This document shows, piece by piece, positions 40,228-48,733 of a stretch of DNA of 64,000 nucleotides. The stretch is taken from assembly GCF_001292625.1 (NCBI RefSeq), contig NZ_LAJH01000014.1, forward strand, positions 124,001 through 188,000. The letters are read 5' to 3'. A program made the translations under genes and the position numbers. The first letter of the stretch is position 1; each line of letters opens with the position of its first letter. Under the pieces are notes generated by a model. It was not told where the DNA came from. It ran no database searches and worked only from the letters and a program-made list of their open reading frames with translations. The DNA is from Shimia sp. SK013 (GTDB lineage Bacteria; Pseudomonadota; Alphaproteobacteria; Rhodobacterales; Rhodobacteraceae).

Positions 40228-40242
40228 TTAACGACAGGTTAA
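40228..40242. promoter_or_regulatory. CtrA-type binding site
   Basis: TTAACGACAGGTTAA matches the CtrA consensus TTAA-N7-TTAA exactly and is located in the promoter position of the Hint-domain gene on the minus strand. In Rhodobacterales CtrA controls motility, gene-transfer-agent and cell-envelope genes. The match is seen; binding is inferred. Confidence 0.6.
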
Positions 40243-40305
40243 CAAAGCCGATTCGACGTGCCTAGCCCGAATTTAAAAAAAGTGATTGGCTGATACCGTT
40301 TAGCC

Positions 40306-41265
40306 TCAGAAGTTAAAGTCCAGCTTGATTGCACCGACCAACTGATCGTCGCTCTGACCTTTAAATTCCTTGCTCAACCAGCTTACCCCGTAAAACACGT
40401 GATACGCCTCACCGCGCACATGAATGCCCGCGCGCACGCGGCTGCGCTCGTCACTCAGCTGATAGCCGTCGCTGCTCGGCAAGTAGACGCTGTCAAAGAC
40501 CTTGGCGATGTCTGCACCCGCAACAAAAGACACGCTTTTTTGGTGATTGCGAATGGTCCGATACCGGTGCCCTGTGACCCAATCGCGCACCAAAAGTTCA
40601 CCCTGACCGAACTGGCCAATTGTCACATCAAACCCGGCCCGCGCCAGGGTTTCGTCGCCCGCGCGCAGCTCCATAAACGGACGCAGTGTGCCCCGCTCGC
40701 CCACTTTCAAATCGCGTCCGATCTCGCCCACAAATCGCGGGATAATCTGATCCCCAATCTGTGCGGCCCGGACGGCATCCGACGGCCCATCAATGCCGAC
40801 CAAGTCATGCAGACCCCCTTGCAACTGATCGAGCCGCGTCATCGGGCCTATCGCGACAAGATCGCCTCCCAAGGCAAATTCTGTGCCCCCGCGCTGGAAA
40901 TGTGTGTGCAGCCCGACAAACAGCGACCCCGCCCACCGGCGATCGCCCGGCGCTGGCGCCACAAGGTTTGCAGGTGAAATGATCTCGCCGCCAATCCGCA
41001 GCTCGAGAATATCGCCAAATTCTTCTGGCAAGGCCCCATCCCAGCCGCGTCCCCAAACGCGCGACGTGCTATAAGATCCGCTGCGCCAACGGTCGTATCC
41101 GTCGCCAAGCGCGTCATTGACAAAAAGATTGCCAAATCCGAGCCGCTCGCGCGCCTCTGAAACAGGCACGGTCGCTCCGTCTTCGGCCACTGCAGGCAAA
41201 GAGGCTGGAAAATAGGAGGCGCACATACAAAGCGCGCCCAAAACGGTGGAGGCAAATCGGCCCAT
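40306..41265 (-). CDS. LpxR-like lipid A deacylase (DUF2219) outer-membrane protein
   Basis: A 319-residue outer-membrane beta-barrel with an N-terminal signal peptide (about residues 1-27, ending PAVAEDG). It shows LFVNDALGDGYDRWRSGSY, the LpxR-like N-terminal motif in which Asn and Asp lie near the calcium/active site, and ends in an aromatic residue (KLDFNF) as barrel proteins do. LpxR removes the 3'-acyloxyacyl chain from lipid A. The family fit is to the broad DUF2219 group, so activity is not assured. It stands alone. Confidence 0.78.
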   Translation of the reverse strand: MGRFASTVLGALCMCASYFPASLPAVAEDGATVPVSEARERLGFGNLFVNDALGDGYDRWRSGSYSTSRVWGRGWDGALPEEFGDILELRIGGEIISPANLVAPAPGDRRWAGSLFVGLHTHFQRGGTEFALGGDLVAIGPMTRLDQLQGGLHDLVGIDGPSDAVRAAQIGDQIIPRFVGEIGRDLKVGERGTLRPFMELRAGDETLARAGFDVTIGQFGQGELLVRDWVTGHRYRTIRNHQKSVSFVAGADIAKVFDSVYLPSSDGYQLSDERSRVRAGIHVRGEAYHVFYGVSWLSKEFKGQSDDQLVGAIKLDFNF

Positions 41266-41369
41266 AAACTCAAATCGTCCCAGCTCTGGCCCCCACCAAG
41301 CTTGCGGACTCTACCCGCTGGACGTGTTCACCGCTAGTGCAACCACGCCACACCTGCGATCAAAATGAA

Positions 41370-41400
41370 GAGGGCGGCCCGCATCGCTGTGACCGCCCTC
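41370..41400 (-). terminator. Possible terminator hairpin
   Basis: GAGGGCGG and CCGCCCTC form an 8-bp stem with a 15-base loop just downstream of the peptidoglycan-binding protein gene (minus strand), followed by TTCATTTTG. The U-run is weak, so the call is tentative. Confidence 0.4.
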
Positions 41401-41427
41401 CTGATAGGTTTTCAAAGTCGCGTGACG

Positions 41428-42714
41428 TCAATCTCCTGCGCTGCTGCCTTCTTCGCTTTCTGGTGCGGGATCAGGCTCGGCTTCGGCGTCCGGTTCGCCT
41501 TCCGACGCCTCCGTCGCTTCAGCCTCCTCACCTTCGGCTGTCTCGGCCGTGGCCGCATCACCCTCAGAAGTCTCCGCTTCATCCGGCGGCAAAATGCCCA
41601 GCAACTGCGCCGTGGGCTCGTCTACCGCACCGGTTTGCTCCAGCTCATAGTCATACTGCAGCCACAAAAGCGCGGCTTCGGTCGACCGGCCAAAGACACC
41701 ATCAACGGCCCCGACGTCATAGTCATAGCCACCCAACAGCGTCTGCAATTCCCGCACCGCAGGTCCGCGTGTCATCGGCGAAGTCAACGACAATCCGAGC
41801 ATGGTTTCGGCTTGAGCAGCACCCTCCTCATCGGTTGGTGTGACAACCTCATAGACCTGTGTGTCGTCATGATAGGTCGGACGATACAGCACCCCATCAC
41901 ACAGATAGAGCGTCTCAGAACCGTCTTTGACCTTCTCACAGTTTTTGTCCGGAAGAGAGGTCACATAGACAAGCGTCGAACCTGCCACGATAGCAGTGAA
42001 ATACCATCCCCAACCCGGATACCAATAATAGCTGCCCCAATGCCAATGCGGCGGACGATAGTAGGGCGGGTTATAATGTGGCGGACGCCATCCCGGCGGA
42101 CGGTGCCCCGGCGGGCGCCATCCCGGCGGCTTGGGTGGCCGCACCGGCTTGCCGAATTCAGGCAATTGTGAGGGCGGAGGCCGAGTGCCAGGTGGACGGT
42201 TGCCGGGCGGACGGGACCCAGCGGGGCGCTCACCTGGCGGTCTAACGCCTGGCGGCCGTGTGCTCGGCGGTCTCGCTCCGCTGCCTGGCAAGCTTGGCAA
42301 TGTCGCTGGACGATCCGGTCGCGTTCCCGGTTGGCTTGGCCGTGTGGACGGCTGACTCGGGCGCGTGGACGGCTGGTTCGGCCGTGTTGACGGCTGGCTC
42401 GGCCGTGTGGACGGCTGACTTGGCCGCGTGGATGGCCGGCTTGGTTGCGTCGCAGGCCGCGATGGCCGTGCGCTTGGCGCAGAAGGCCGTGGTTGAATGG
42501 ACGGCGTCGGCCGCGCCCTTGGCGCCTGAATGGCCGGTCGCGTCCGTGCCGCGCCGGGGCGCGCGGTCGGTTGTCGGCTAAATCCGCCGCCCGCACCGGC
42601 ACGCCGCGCCTGTGCATAGGCCGCATCTGGCCCCGAAAACCCAGACAGAAACGGCACCGGCGTTTGCGTTAGGGCAATGACAAAACTCAGGAAAAATCCA
42701 AACAGACGTCGCAT
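41428..42714 (-). CDS. Proline-rich protein with peptidoglycan-binding domain
   Basis: A 428-residue exported protein. After a signal-like N-terminus there is an Arg/Pro-rich region, including eight copies of a seven-residue unit (RPSQPST and variants) at residues 84-140, then PPG-rich repeats to about 215. A hydrophobic segment sits near 236-255 (YFTAIVAGSTLVYV). A peptidoglycan-binding type 1 domain follows (about 300-370) with VRELQTLLGGYDYDVGAVDG and FGRSTEAALLWLQ, and the C-terminus is a Glu/Ala tail. It is one base from the DUF2092 gene. The Pro-rich region probably spans the envelope or wall. Confidence 0.75.
   Translation of the reverse strand: MRRLFGFFLSFVIALTQTPVPFLSGFSGPDAAYAQARRAGAGGGFSRQPTARPGAARTRPAIQAPRARPTPSIQPRPSAPSARPSRPATQPSRPSTRPSQPSTRPSQPSTRPNQPSTRPSQPSTRPSQPGTRPDRPATLPSLPGSGARPPSTRPPGVRPPGERPAGSRPPGNRPPGTRPPPSQLPEFGKPVRPPKPPGWRPPGHRPPGWRPPHYNPPYYRPPHWHWGSYYWYPGWGWYFTAIVAGSTLVYVTSLPDKNCEKVKDGSETLYLCDGVLYRPTYHDDTQVYEVVTPTDEEGAAQAETMLGLSLTSPMTRGPAVRELQTLLGGYDYDVGAVDGVFGRSTEAALLWLQYDYELEQTGAVDEPTAQLLGILPPDEAETSEGDAATAETAEGEEAEATEASEGEPDAEAEPDPAPESEEGSSAGD
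42295..42465 (-). repeat. 21-bp coding repeat (seven-residue RPSQPST units)
   Basis: About eight degenerate tandem copies of a 21-bp unit encode the Pro-rich stretch of the preceding protein. Copy number in such in-frame repeats can change by slippage without frameshift. This is a coding repeat, not a CRISPR array, as there are no unique spacers. Confidence 0.75.
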
Positions 42715-42715
42715 C

Positions 42716-43522
42716 TTAATTCTCCCCCTCAGTCACATCACTATTGCGCTTGGGCCACACCAATCGGTCATCCTCATCGTCCGGATAAAATGTGAAACTG
42801 TCTTCGGCGATTTCCGGCGCAAAATCCCAATCACTGAAATACGCCCGATATTGCGGCCACCCCTGTTCATAAGGGTTTGTGCCAACGATCATTTTGAGAA
42901 CAGGGTTCACCGGATCAGTGGTGATCCACATTTGCAAGTCTTCTTGATAACTGGACATGGCCACGTGGTGCACCTCTATTCCAGCGACCCGTTTGATCCC
43001 CAAATAGGCCGCAGCCGTAATGTCCCCCAAAAACTGATCCGCAAAATCAGGTACAAAAACTTTCCAGACCGGAAGGCTTTCGGAGTGCTCATCCCGCACG
43101 GCTTTCGTAAGCTCGTCAAACGTGCCGAAATACGGCATATGCGTGTAGGCGTTCAACTCAGGCAAATGCACTGTCAGCCCGTACCCATCGAAAAAGAACT
43201 CCCGCAGCCCTTCTTCTTGCTCGACATAGGCATAGTACTTGTCCGGACGCACCATCATCGTGCGCCCACTGCGAAAAAGGGTCATCTTTTCGCGTCCGTC
43301 AATCACCTGATCATATGACACCAACCAGTTAACCGCCAACGTCTCGTGCGCCGTCAGGACCGTGGCAACACTTTCGACAATGTCGATCGCGCGCGGATCG
43401 AGCCGCATCATCGAAGGATCGGCGGGCTCGCCACCGTCTTCCTGAGCTTCTTGCGCAAAGCCCGCCCCCGCGCTTAACGCCAAAACAAAAGCGAGCAACC
43501 ATTTAGCATAAAACCGACGCAT
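42716..43522 (-). CDS. DUF2092-family exported protein
   Basis: A 268-residue secreted protein with signal peptide (residues about 1-23, ending AGFA) and a DUF2092 domain. Such domains have a LolA/LppX-like half-barrel fold that may bind lipid. Visible conserved elements are REKMTLFRSGRTMMVRPDKY, REFFFDGYGLTVHLPE and MWITTDPVNPVLKMIV. It is one base before the Pro-rich peptidoglycan-binding gene, so the two are probably co-expressed and may work together in the envelope. Function is unknown. Confidence 0.8.
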   Translation of the reverse strand: MRRFYAKWLLAFVLALSAGAGFAQEAQEDGGEPADPSMMRLDPRAIDIVESVATVLTAHETLAVNWLVSYDQVIDGREKMTLFRSGRTMMVRPDKYYAYVEQEEGLREFFFDGYGLTVHLPELNAYTHMPYFGTFDELTKAVRDEHSESLPVWKVFVPDFADQFLGDITAAAYLGIKRVAGIEVHHVAMSSYQEDLQMWITTDPVNPVLKMIVGTNPYEQGWPQYRAYFSDWDFAPEIAEDSFTFYPDDEDDRLVWPKRNSDVTEGEN

Positions 43523-43650
43523 GAAATCTCCTGTTCTAAAAACTGGATCCGCTGCCGGAAAATGTAGGCGACTCGGCCCGGCGACGGCTTTCTGTTACCC
43601 AACCCTAGCCGCATGCGCGTCTGTTCCCAAACCTTTGATGGGGGGAAAAA

Positions 43651-44262
43651 TTAGAACAACTTTGCTTCCCGCGCCAAAAGCGCCGCCTGCGTGCGGTTTG
43701 AAGCACCTACTTTACGATACAAGTTTTTCACGTGCAGCTTCACAGTCGGCTCAGAAAGACCAAGATCGCGGGCAATTTCTTTGTTGGACTTGCCGTTGGT
43801 CAGCCCCCCCAAAACCTGCAACTCTCGTTTTGTCAGATGCTTCGCCATCGGATGGGTCGAGGGTTCCGCCGGCGCCAACAGGTCAAGCGGGACAAACTGT
43901 TCTCCCGCCGCCATAAACCGGATGGCGTTTACCAACGACTTGGCCGGCAGCGTTTTTGGCACAAATCCCGCGGCTCCGGCGTCGATGGCTTCCTGCACCA
44001 CCGCCCGCGGCGCCTCGCCGGAAATCAACGCCACGCGGGGTCCATCCGGCAGGTCCAGCACCCGCCGCAATCCCGCCAGCCGGTTCATGCCGGGCATATT
44101 GTAATCCAGCAGCACAAGATCAAACGGTCCATCGTTGTGAATAACGGCCATGGCCTGATCCAAAGTCGGCGCAGTTAGAACGTCGATTCCACCCGCCGTC
44201 TGCACATAGGCAACAAGCGTGTCTCGCAACAAATCATGATCATCTGCGATGAGGATCAACAC
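43651..44262 (-). CDS. NarL/FixJ-family response regulator
   Basis: A 203-residue response regulator. The receiver domain begins MLILIADDHDLLRD and has the phospho-acceptor Asp53 in LLDYNMPGM; the LuxR-type helix-turn-helix lies at about 135-195 (LTKRELQVLGGLTNGKSNKEI). It is divergent from the molybdopterin-domain-like gene and the hybrid kinase, with an intergenic palindrome between them. A partner role with that kinase is inferred from position only. Confidence 0.88.
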   Translation of the reverse strand: MLILIADDHDLLRDTLVAYVQTAGGIDVLTAPTLDQAMAVIHNDGPFDLVLLDYNMPGMNRLAGLRRVLDLPDGPRVALISGEAPRAVVQEAIDAGAAGFVPKTLPAKSLVNAIRFMAAGEQFVPLDLLAPAEPSTHPMAKHLTKRELQVLGGLTNGKSNKEIARDLGLSEPTVKLHVKNLYRKVGASNRTQAALLAREAKLF

Positions 44263-44462
44263 GACGAACTTCCTTTGATCTACCCCTCCAACTGCCCACG
44301 TCAGGCGCCGGGGTGCAAGGCAGGGTTTCCCTAACCTGACACAGGTGGCAATCTCTAGTGTACTTCATGTGGGCCGAATACCAAAAGCCTCAGCAACATC
44401 CACCGAAGTTTTCCATTTTCGGTGCGCGGTGACTTTGATTTCCATCACGTCTGAACGCAAAA

Positions 44463-44491
44463 CCTATCCTTATGGATAGGCAACTATCCTT
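44463..44491. promoter_or_regulatory. Palindrome plus repeated half-site (regulator site candidate)
   Basis: CCTATCC-TTAT-GGATAGG is a perfect 7-4-7 inverted repeat, and its half CTATCCTT recurs as a direct copy exactly 20 bases downstream (44464 and 44484), which is about two helical turns. The site lies 64 bases before the secreted protein gene and in the region shared with the divergent NarL-type regulator, so it may be that regulator's target. The repeats are seen; binding is inferred. Confidence 0.5.
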
Positions 44492-44554
44492 TTGCTCGGT
44501 GCAGTTGTGGCCTAACATCTGCAATAACGAGGTAAGCTAACAGGACAATAAGAC

Positions 44555-45076
44555 ATGACTTTCGTAATTCGCACTGCCGTGTCTTTCGTATTTTGCCTGC
44601 TGCTACCACTCACGACGGCCCTAGCGGCCGACGACGCCCCGGCGGCACCTTCCGGAAGCGTCATTCTGACCGTGTCAGGCAAAATCGGCGCCAAGAACGC
44701 TGACGAGACGGTTCAGTTCGACATCGACATGCTGCGCGCATTGCCAGCAGAGACGGTGTCGACATCGACCATATGGACGGAAGGGGTTCATGTGTTCACG
44801 GGTGTACCGCTAGCGTTGCTGCTCGATGAACTGGGGAGTTCGAGCAGCACGCTGCGGGCTTTGGCCATCAACGACTATGCGGTCGAAATGCCGGTCTCCG
44901 ATTTACGGGAAATGGCTCCCATCCTCGCCTATGAAATGAACGGGGAGCCAATGCACCGCCGCGATAAAGGCCCGCTTTGGATTATCTACCCCTACGATTC
45001 GTCTACTGACTACCAGACCTCTTTGGTCTATTCCCGCAGTGTCTGGCAACTCGACAGGCTTGAGCTCGTAGACTAA
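44555..45076 (+). CDS. Molybdopterin-domain-like secreted protein
   Basis: A 173-residue exported protein with a signal peptide (about residues 1-24, ending TTALAA). The mature part resembles the sulfite-oxidase-type molybdopterin-binding fold in short form (HVFTGVPLALLLDEL, YAVEMPVSDLREMAPILAYE and GPLWIIYPYDSS). The usual cofactor-binding cysteine of sulfite oxidases is absent, so it may be a cofactor-free sensory or structural relative. It is upstream of a hybrid kinase, 51 bases apart, which suggests a periplasmic input or accessory role for that kinase. Confidence 0.65.
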   Translation: MTFVIRTAVSFVFCLLLPLTTALAADDAPAAPSGSVILTVSGKIGAKNADETVQFDIDMLRALPAETVSTSTIWTEGVHVFTGVPLALLLDELGSSSSTLRALAINDYAVEMPVSDLREMAPILAYEMNGEPMHRRDKGPLWIIYPYDSSTDYQTSLVYSRSVWQLDRLELVD

Positions 45077-45127
45077 CCTTCCACCCATGTTTTTGCGCGC
45101 GCCCTTGGCCTTTTCGGATCTGATGAC

Positions 45128-47716
45128 ATGACGTCTTCGGCCACTCACGCGACTCCGATTTCGTCGCTGCGCGCATCGCTTTCGAGCACTGCCCCCAACT
45201 ATCCCCGCCGACTTGTTGGCTTCGCGCTTGTCCTATGCGCCATGGTGCTAATCGTTTTGACTGCGGCGCTTTCCTATCGTGTCATTTCCAATTTCGATGG
45301 CGTCAAACCCGAGGCATCAGACAACGTCGGCTGGTCTCTGTCGCAAGTCGAAGTTGAAGCCAGCGACTTTCAAAACGCCGTCAACGACGCCCTGTTTTCG
45401 TCAGACAAAGACCTTAGCTACCTGCGGTTGCGTTTCGACATCCTTTACAGTCGGGTAAACACGCTGCGCACCTCGCCGTATTACCGGCAGGTGGATCAGA
45501 TCACTGAATTTCCCGACGCGCTGGCCCGAACATGGGACATTTTGCAAGACACAGTGCCGGTGATCGACGGATCGGACGCCAATCTCGTGGCGGCCCTGCC
45601 TCTGCTTGACCGCCGCGCCGCAGATCTGCGCGAAACCACGCGCACGCTGTCCATCAGCGGCCTGACTTTCTTTGCCTTGACCGGAGACGCAAATCGCGCG
45701 GCGATTTCGACGATGCTGCAACAGTTGGCTGGGCTGGCCCTGTCGCTCTTCGTTACGCTTGCCGCGCTCACCGTTTACGTGCTGTCCATCTACCGGAAAT
45801 CCCGCGCCCGTGGCATCGCGCTGGCACAGGCAAATCAGCGCATGCAGACAATCCTGACAACGTCCTTGGATGCTGTTCTCGTGACTGACCTGACCGGTCG
45901 CGTGCTGGAATTCAACGCTGCAGCCGAACGCATTTTGGGCTACAGCTTTGAAGAGGTGCGCGGACGTCAAATCATCGAAATGGTATCACCTGACCACATG
46001 CTACAGACCCACATGGCCGCAGCCGAACGTATCCGGAATCGGGAGGCCGATACCATCGAGGGCAAAGGGCGCGTGACCCTCACCGCCAAACGGGCAAGCG
46101 GCGAATTGTTCCCTATTGAGCTGTCGATCAACCGTGCTGATGACGGCCAGCAAGAACTGTTCATCGCGTTTCTTCACGACATCTCCAAACGCGTCTCTGC
46201 TGAAAACGAATTGCTCGAAACGCGCGACCGTGCGCTTGCGGGCGAGCGCGCCAAAGCCGAATTTCTCACGATGATGAGCCACGAAATCCGGACACCTCTC
46301 AACGGGGTGCTTGGCAATCTTACCCTTCTGGCTGACACCGATCTGACCTCGGCTCAAACCCGATATTTGCGCAATATGGACATTTCCGGCCGGCTCTTGA
46401 TGCGCCATGTCGACAGCGTGCTCGACATTGCCCGCTTTCAGGCCGGCAAACTCGAATTCGACATCGCGAGCACGGATCTCAACGCGCTGTTGTCAGAACT
46501 GATCGACAGCCAATCCGGGCAGGCGGGCAATCAGGGCACCGAATTGCACTGGCACTGGGTCGGCGCGCCGATGCCTTGGGGCCGCACCGACCGCTCCGCA
46601 CTGGAACAAGTGCTTCTCAACCTGCTGGGCAACGCCATCAAGTTCACTCCCGACGGCTGCGTGACGGTAGAGATCGAAAAACTGCCTGACCTCGAGGGTG
46701 ACAAGCCAATAATCGAATTCCGTGTGATCGACACCGGCATCGGCATCTCCCCCAATGACGTTGCCAATGTGTTTGACGATTTTGTCACCTCCGACACATC
46801 TTTTGGCCGCGCCATAGGCGGCACCGGCCTTGGCCTTGGCATCACACGCCGGATCGTTCAGGGACTGGGCGGCACTATCGGCGTGGAAACGGCACCGGGC
46901 GAAGGCGCAACGTTCTGGGTCCGCCTGCCGATGGAACAGGGTCGCGCCCCAGGCACCGCGAAGACTTCATCACAAGAAGACGCCGTCGCCGCGCGCATGT
47001 CTGTCCTTCTGGTCGAGGACAACGCGATCAACCGCGAAGTGGCCACTGAACTGCTGGAAAAGGACGGCCATACCGTCGTCCCGGCCGCAGACGGGCAAGC
47101 CGGCGTTGACCAGGCAGCGCAGACCCCGTTTGATCTCATTCTCATGGACATCACCATGCCCGGCATGGATGGGCTACAAGCGACGCGCGCCATTCGTTGC
47201 GGCAACGGTGCCAGCCGGAATGTCCCGATCATCGCCGTATCAGCCAACATCCAACCGCAGGAACGGGACCGATTTATCGCCGCTGGCATGAACGGATTTC
47301 TGCCCAAACCGCTCAGCCTTCAGGAAATGCGCGGCGCGATGGCCGATATGCAGATGCCGCCGCAGGCCAAGACCGCGCCGCTGATCGATACCATCCAACT
47401 GGCCGCCAACCGCGACGGTATGGGCGACGCCATCTTTGGCCGTTTGTTGACCCGCTTTATCGCAGAGGCAGAGGCGCTGATCGCCGAAACCGCGCCCTTG
47501 CAGGACGATGCATTGGGCGCCATCGCGACGCGTCTGCACACCGTCGCCGGAAGCGCTGCCGTTTTCGGCGCAGCCCACTTGCGCCAAACGCTGCTGCAAG
47601 CCGAGGCCAGCGCCAACGCCAAGAATGAAACCGACACCCGCCACCATCTGGACCAACTGCCCGCCATTTGGGGCGATACCAAATCCGCGTTGACCTCCCT
47701 CGCCCCCGCCGCCTGA
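45128..47716 (+). CDS. Hybrid sensor histidine kinase (PAS-HisKA-HATPase-REC-Hpt)
   Basis: An 862-residue inner-membrane kinase. Two transmembrane segments (about 28-52 and 195-222) enclose a periplasmic sensor of about 140 residues. A PAS domain follows (about 235-340, AVLVTDLTGRVLEFNAAAERIL), then HisKA with His385 in SHEIRTPLNG, the ATPase motifs NLLGNAIKFTPDG, DTGIGIS and GGTGLGLGI, a receiver with Asp674 and a C-terminal phosphotransfer domain with His804 in LHTVAGSAAVFG. All phosphorelay residues are present in one chain, so an external response regulator, perhaps the divergent NarL-type one, would take the phosphate. Confidence 0.92.
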   Translation: MTSSATHATPISSLRASLSSTAPNYPRRLVGFALVLCAMVLIVLTAALSYRVISNFDGVKPEASDNVGWSLSQVEVEASDFQNAVNDALFSSDKDLSYLRLRFDILYSRVNTLRTSPYYRQVDQITEFPDALARTWDILQDTVPVIDGSDANLVAALPLLDRRAADLRETTRTLSISGLTFFALTGDANRAAISTMLQQLAGLALSLFVTLAALTVYVLSIYRKSRARGIALAQANQRMQTILTTSLDAVLVTDLTGRVLEFNAAAERILGYSFEEVRGRQIIEMVSPDHMLQTHMAAAERIRNREADTIEGKGRVTLTAKRASGELFPIELSINRADDGQQELFIAFLHDISKRVSAENELLETRDRALAGERAKAEFLTMMSHEIRTPLNGVLGNLTLLADTDLTSAQTRYLRNMDISGRLLMRHVDSVLDIARFQAGKLEFDIASTDLNALLSELIDSQSGQAGNQGTELHWHWVGAPMPWGRTDRSALEQVLLNLLGNAIKFTPDGCVTVEIEKLPDLEGDKPIIEFRVIDTGIGISPNDVANVFDDFVTSDTSFGRAIGGTGLGLGITRRIVQGLGGTIGVETAPGEGATFWVRLPMEQGRAPGTAKTSSQEDAVAARMSVLLVEDNAINREVATELLEKDGHTVVPAADGQAGVDQAAQTPFDLILMDITMPGMDGLQATRAIRCGNGASRNVPIIAVSANIQPQERDRFIAAGMNGFLPKPLSLQEMRGAMADMQMPPQAKTAPLIDTIQLAANRDGMGDAIFGRLLTRFIAEAEALIAETAPLQDDALGAIATRLHTVAGSAAVFGAAHLRQTLLQAEASANAKNETDTRHHLDQLPAIWGDTKSALTSLAPAA

Positions 47717-47719
47717 ACG

Positions 47720-48628
47720 CTACGGCAACGGTCCGTCGGACGTGGGCGGATAATCCTGAACCGCCTTGCGAAACCAGCCCAACGCTCGATCCTGCCGTCC
47801 GCTGCTGCGATACGCCACGGCCATCGGCAACGGCTCTTGCAGGCCGTAGTCCAGCACATCAAACCGCGACCGAAACTGTCGGCTCCTGGCATAACTGTCC
47901 ACCACCACGCCAATGGCCTCGCTGCGCTCGATCAGGCCAGCCGCCATGGTGAAATCCTCCATGATATGCAGCCGCCGCGCCGGATCACCGTCGATTTGCT
48001 GCATCAAATGTTGGATCGGATCCGCATAGGGCCCCCGCAATTCCGGCACAATCAGCGGGAAAGCGGCCACCTCTTCTGCCGTCACCAATCGCCCCGCCAA
48101 CGGATGCCCCCGCCTGACGTAAAACTGTGCCACCAGTGGCGGCAATGGATCGCACCGCACGCCTGCCTCCGCCATCAAGGGACGCGCCGGTCCGACAATG
48201 GCATCCAGATCACCCTGCCGGAACAACTGCACCGCCGCTTCAAACGGTGCGCCACGCATCTGCACCCGCACCTCGGGATGCGCCCCGACAAGCGCCCAAA
48301 TCGCGCGGCTCATCAAGCCTTCGAGCGAGCTTGAACTCACCCCGATGCGCAACACCTGCTCACGACTCTCCCGCCCTGCGCCAACATCCGCCACAAGCTG
48401 ATCCATGTCCGCCAGAATGCGCGCCGCCCGATCAATGAACGCCCGCCCTGCCGCCGTCGCCGCCACGCCGCGCGCGTGCCGGTCAAACAAAGCCGCGCCG
48501 ACCTCCTGCTCCACATCAGCCACCGCCTTGGTCACGGCGGATTGCGTCACGTTCAGCGCGCGTGCCGCCGCTGTGATCGCAGAATGGCGGTCCACGGCCA
48601 CGACATAGCGCAACTTCGTTAGGTTCAT
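47720..48628 (-). CDS. LysR-family transcriptional regulator
   Basis: A 302-residue regulator. The N-terminal helix-turn-helix (residues 1-60, MNLTKLRYVVAVDRHSAITA and AARALNVTQSAVTKAV) is followed by a two-lobed effector-binding domain. GGAGGG precedes the ATG. It is divergent from the branched-chain acyl-CoA operon, with a LysR-type inverted repeat between the two, so it most likely regulates that operon in response to one of its CoA esters or free acids. Confidence 0.9.
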   Translation of the reverse strand: MNLTKLRYVVAVDRHSAITAAARALNVTQSAVTKAVADVEQEVGAALFDRHARGVAATAAGRAFIDRAARILADMDQLVADVGAGRESREQVLRIGVSSSSLEGLMSRAIWALVGAHPEVRVQMRGAPFEAAVQLFRQGDLDAIVGPARPLMAEAGVRCDPLPPLVAQFYVRRGHPLAGRLVTAEEVAAFPLIVPELRGPYADPIQHLMQQIDGDPARRLHIMEDFTMAAGLIERSEAIGVVVDSYARSRQFRSRFDVLDYGLQEPLPMAVAYRSSGRQDRALGWFRKAVQDYPPTSDGPLP

Positions 48629-48641
48629 GTCGTCCCTCCAT

Positions 48642-48660
48642 GTATTCACAAATGGAATAC
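48642..48660. promoter_or_regulatory. LysR-type binding site (T-N11-A inverted repeat)
   Basis: GTATTC-N7-GAATAC is a perfect 6-7-6 inverted repeat containing the T-N11-A core of LysR regulators, in the short intergenic space between the LysR gene and the thiolase gene. Location and symmetry support function, but it was not compared with other genomes. Confidence 0.65.
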
Positions 48661-48733
48661 CTTACGCTCACATTGAATTTGCCAGATACCCCCGTCAAGC
48701 CGATACTCCGCGCAACATCAGGGAGGACATCAC

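Noticed and set aside
42295-42465. Possible CRISPR-like regular repeats
   Set aside because: The 21-bp units follow each other without spacers and encode a regular peptide.
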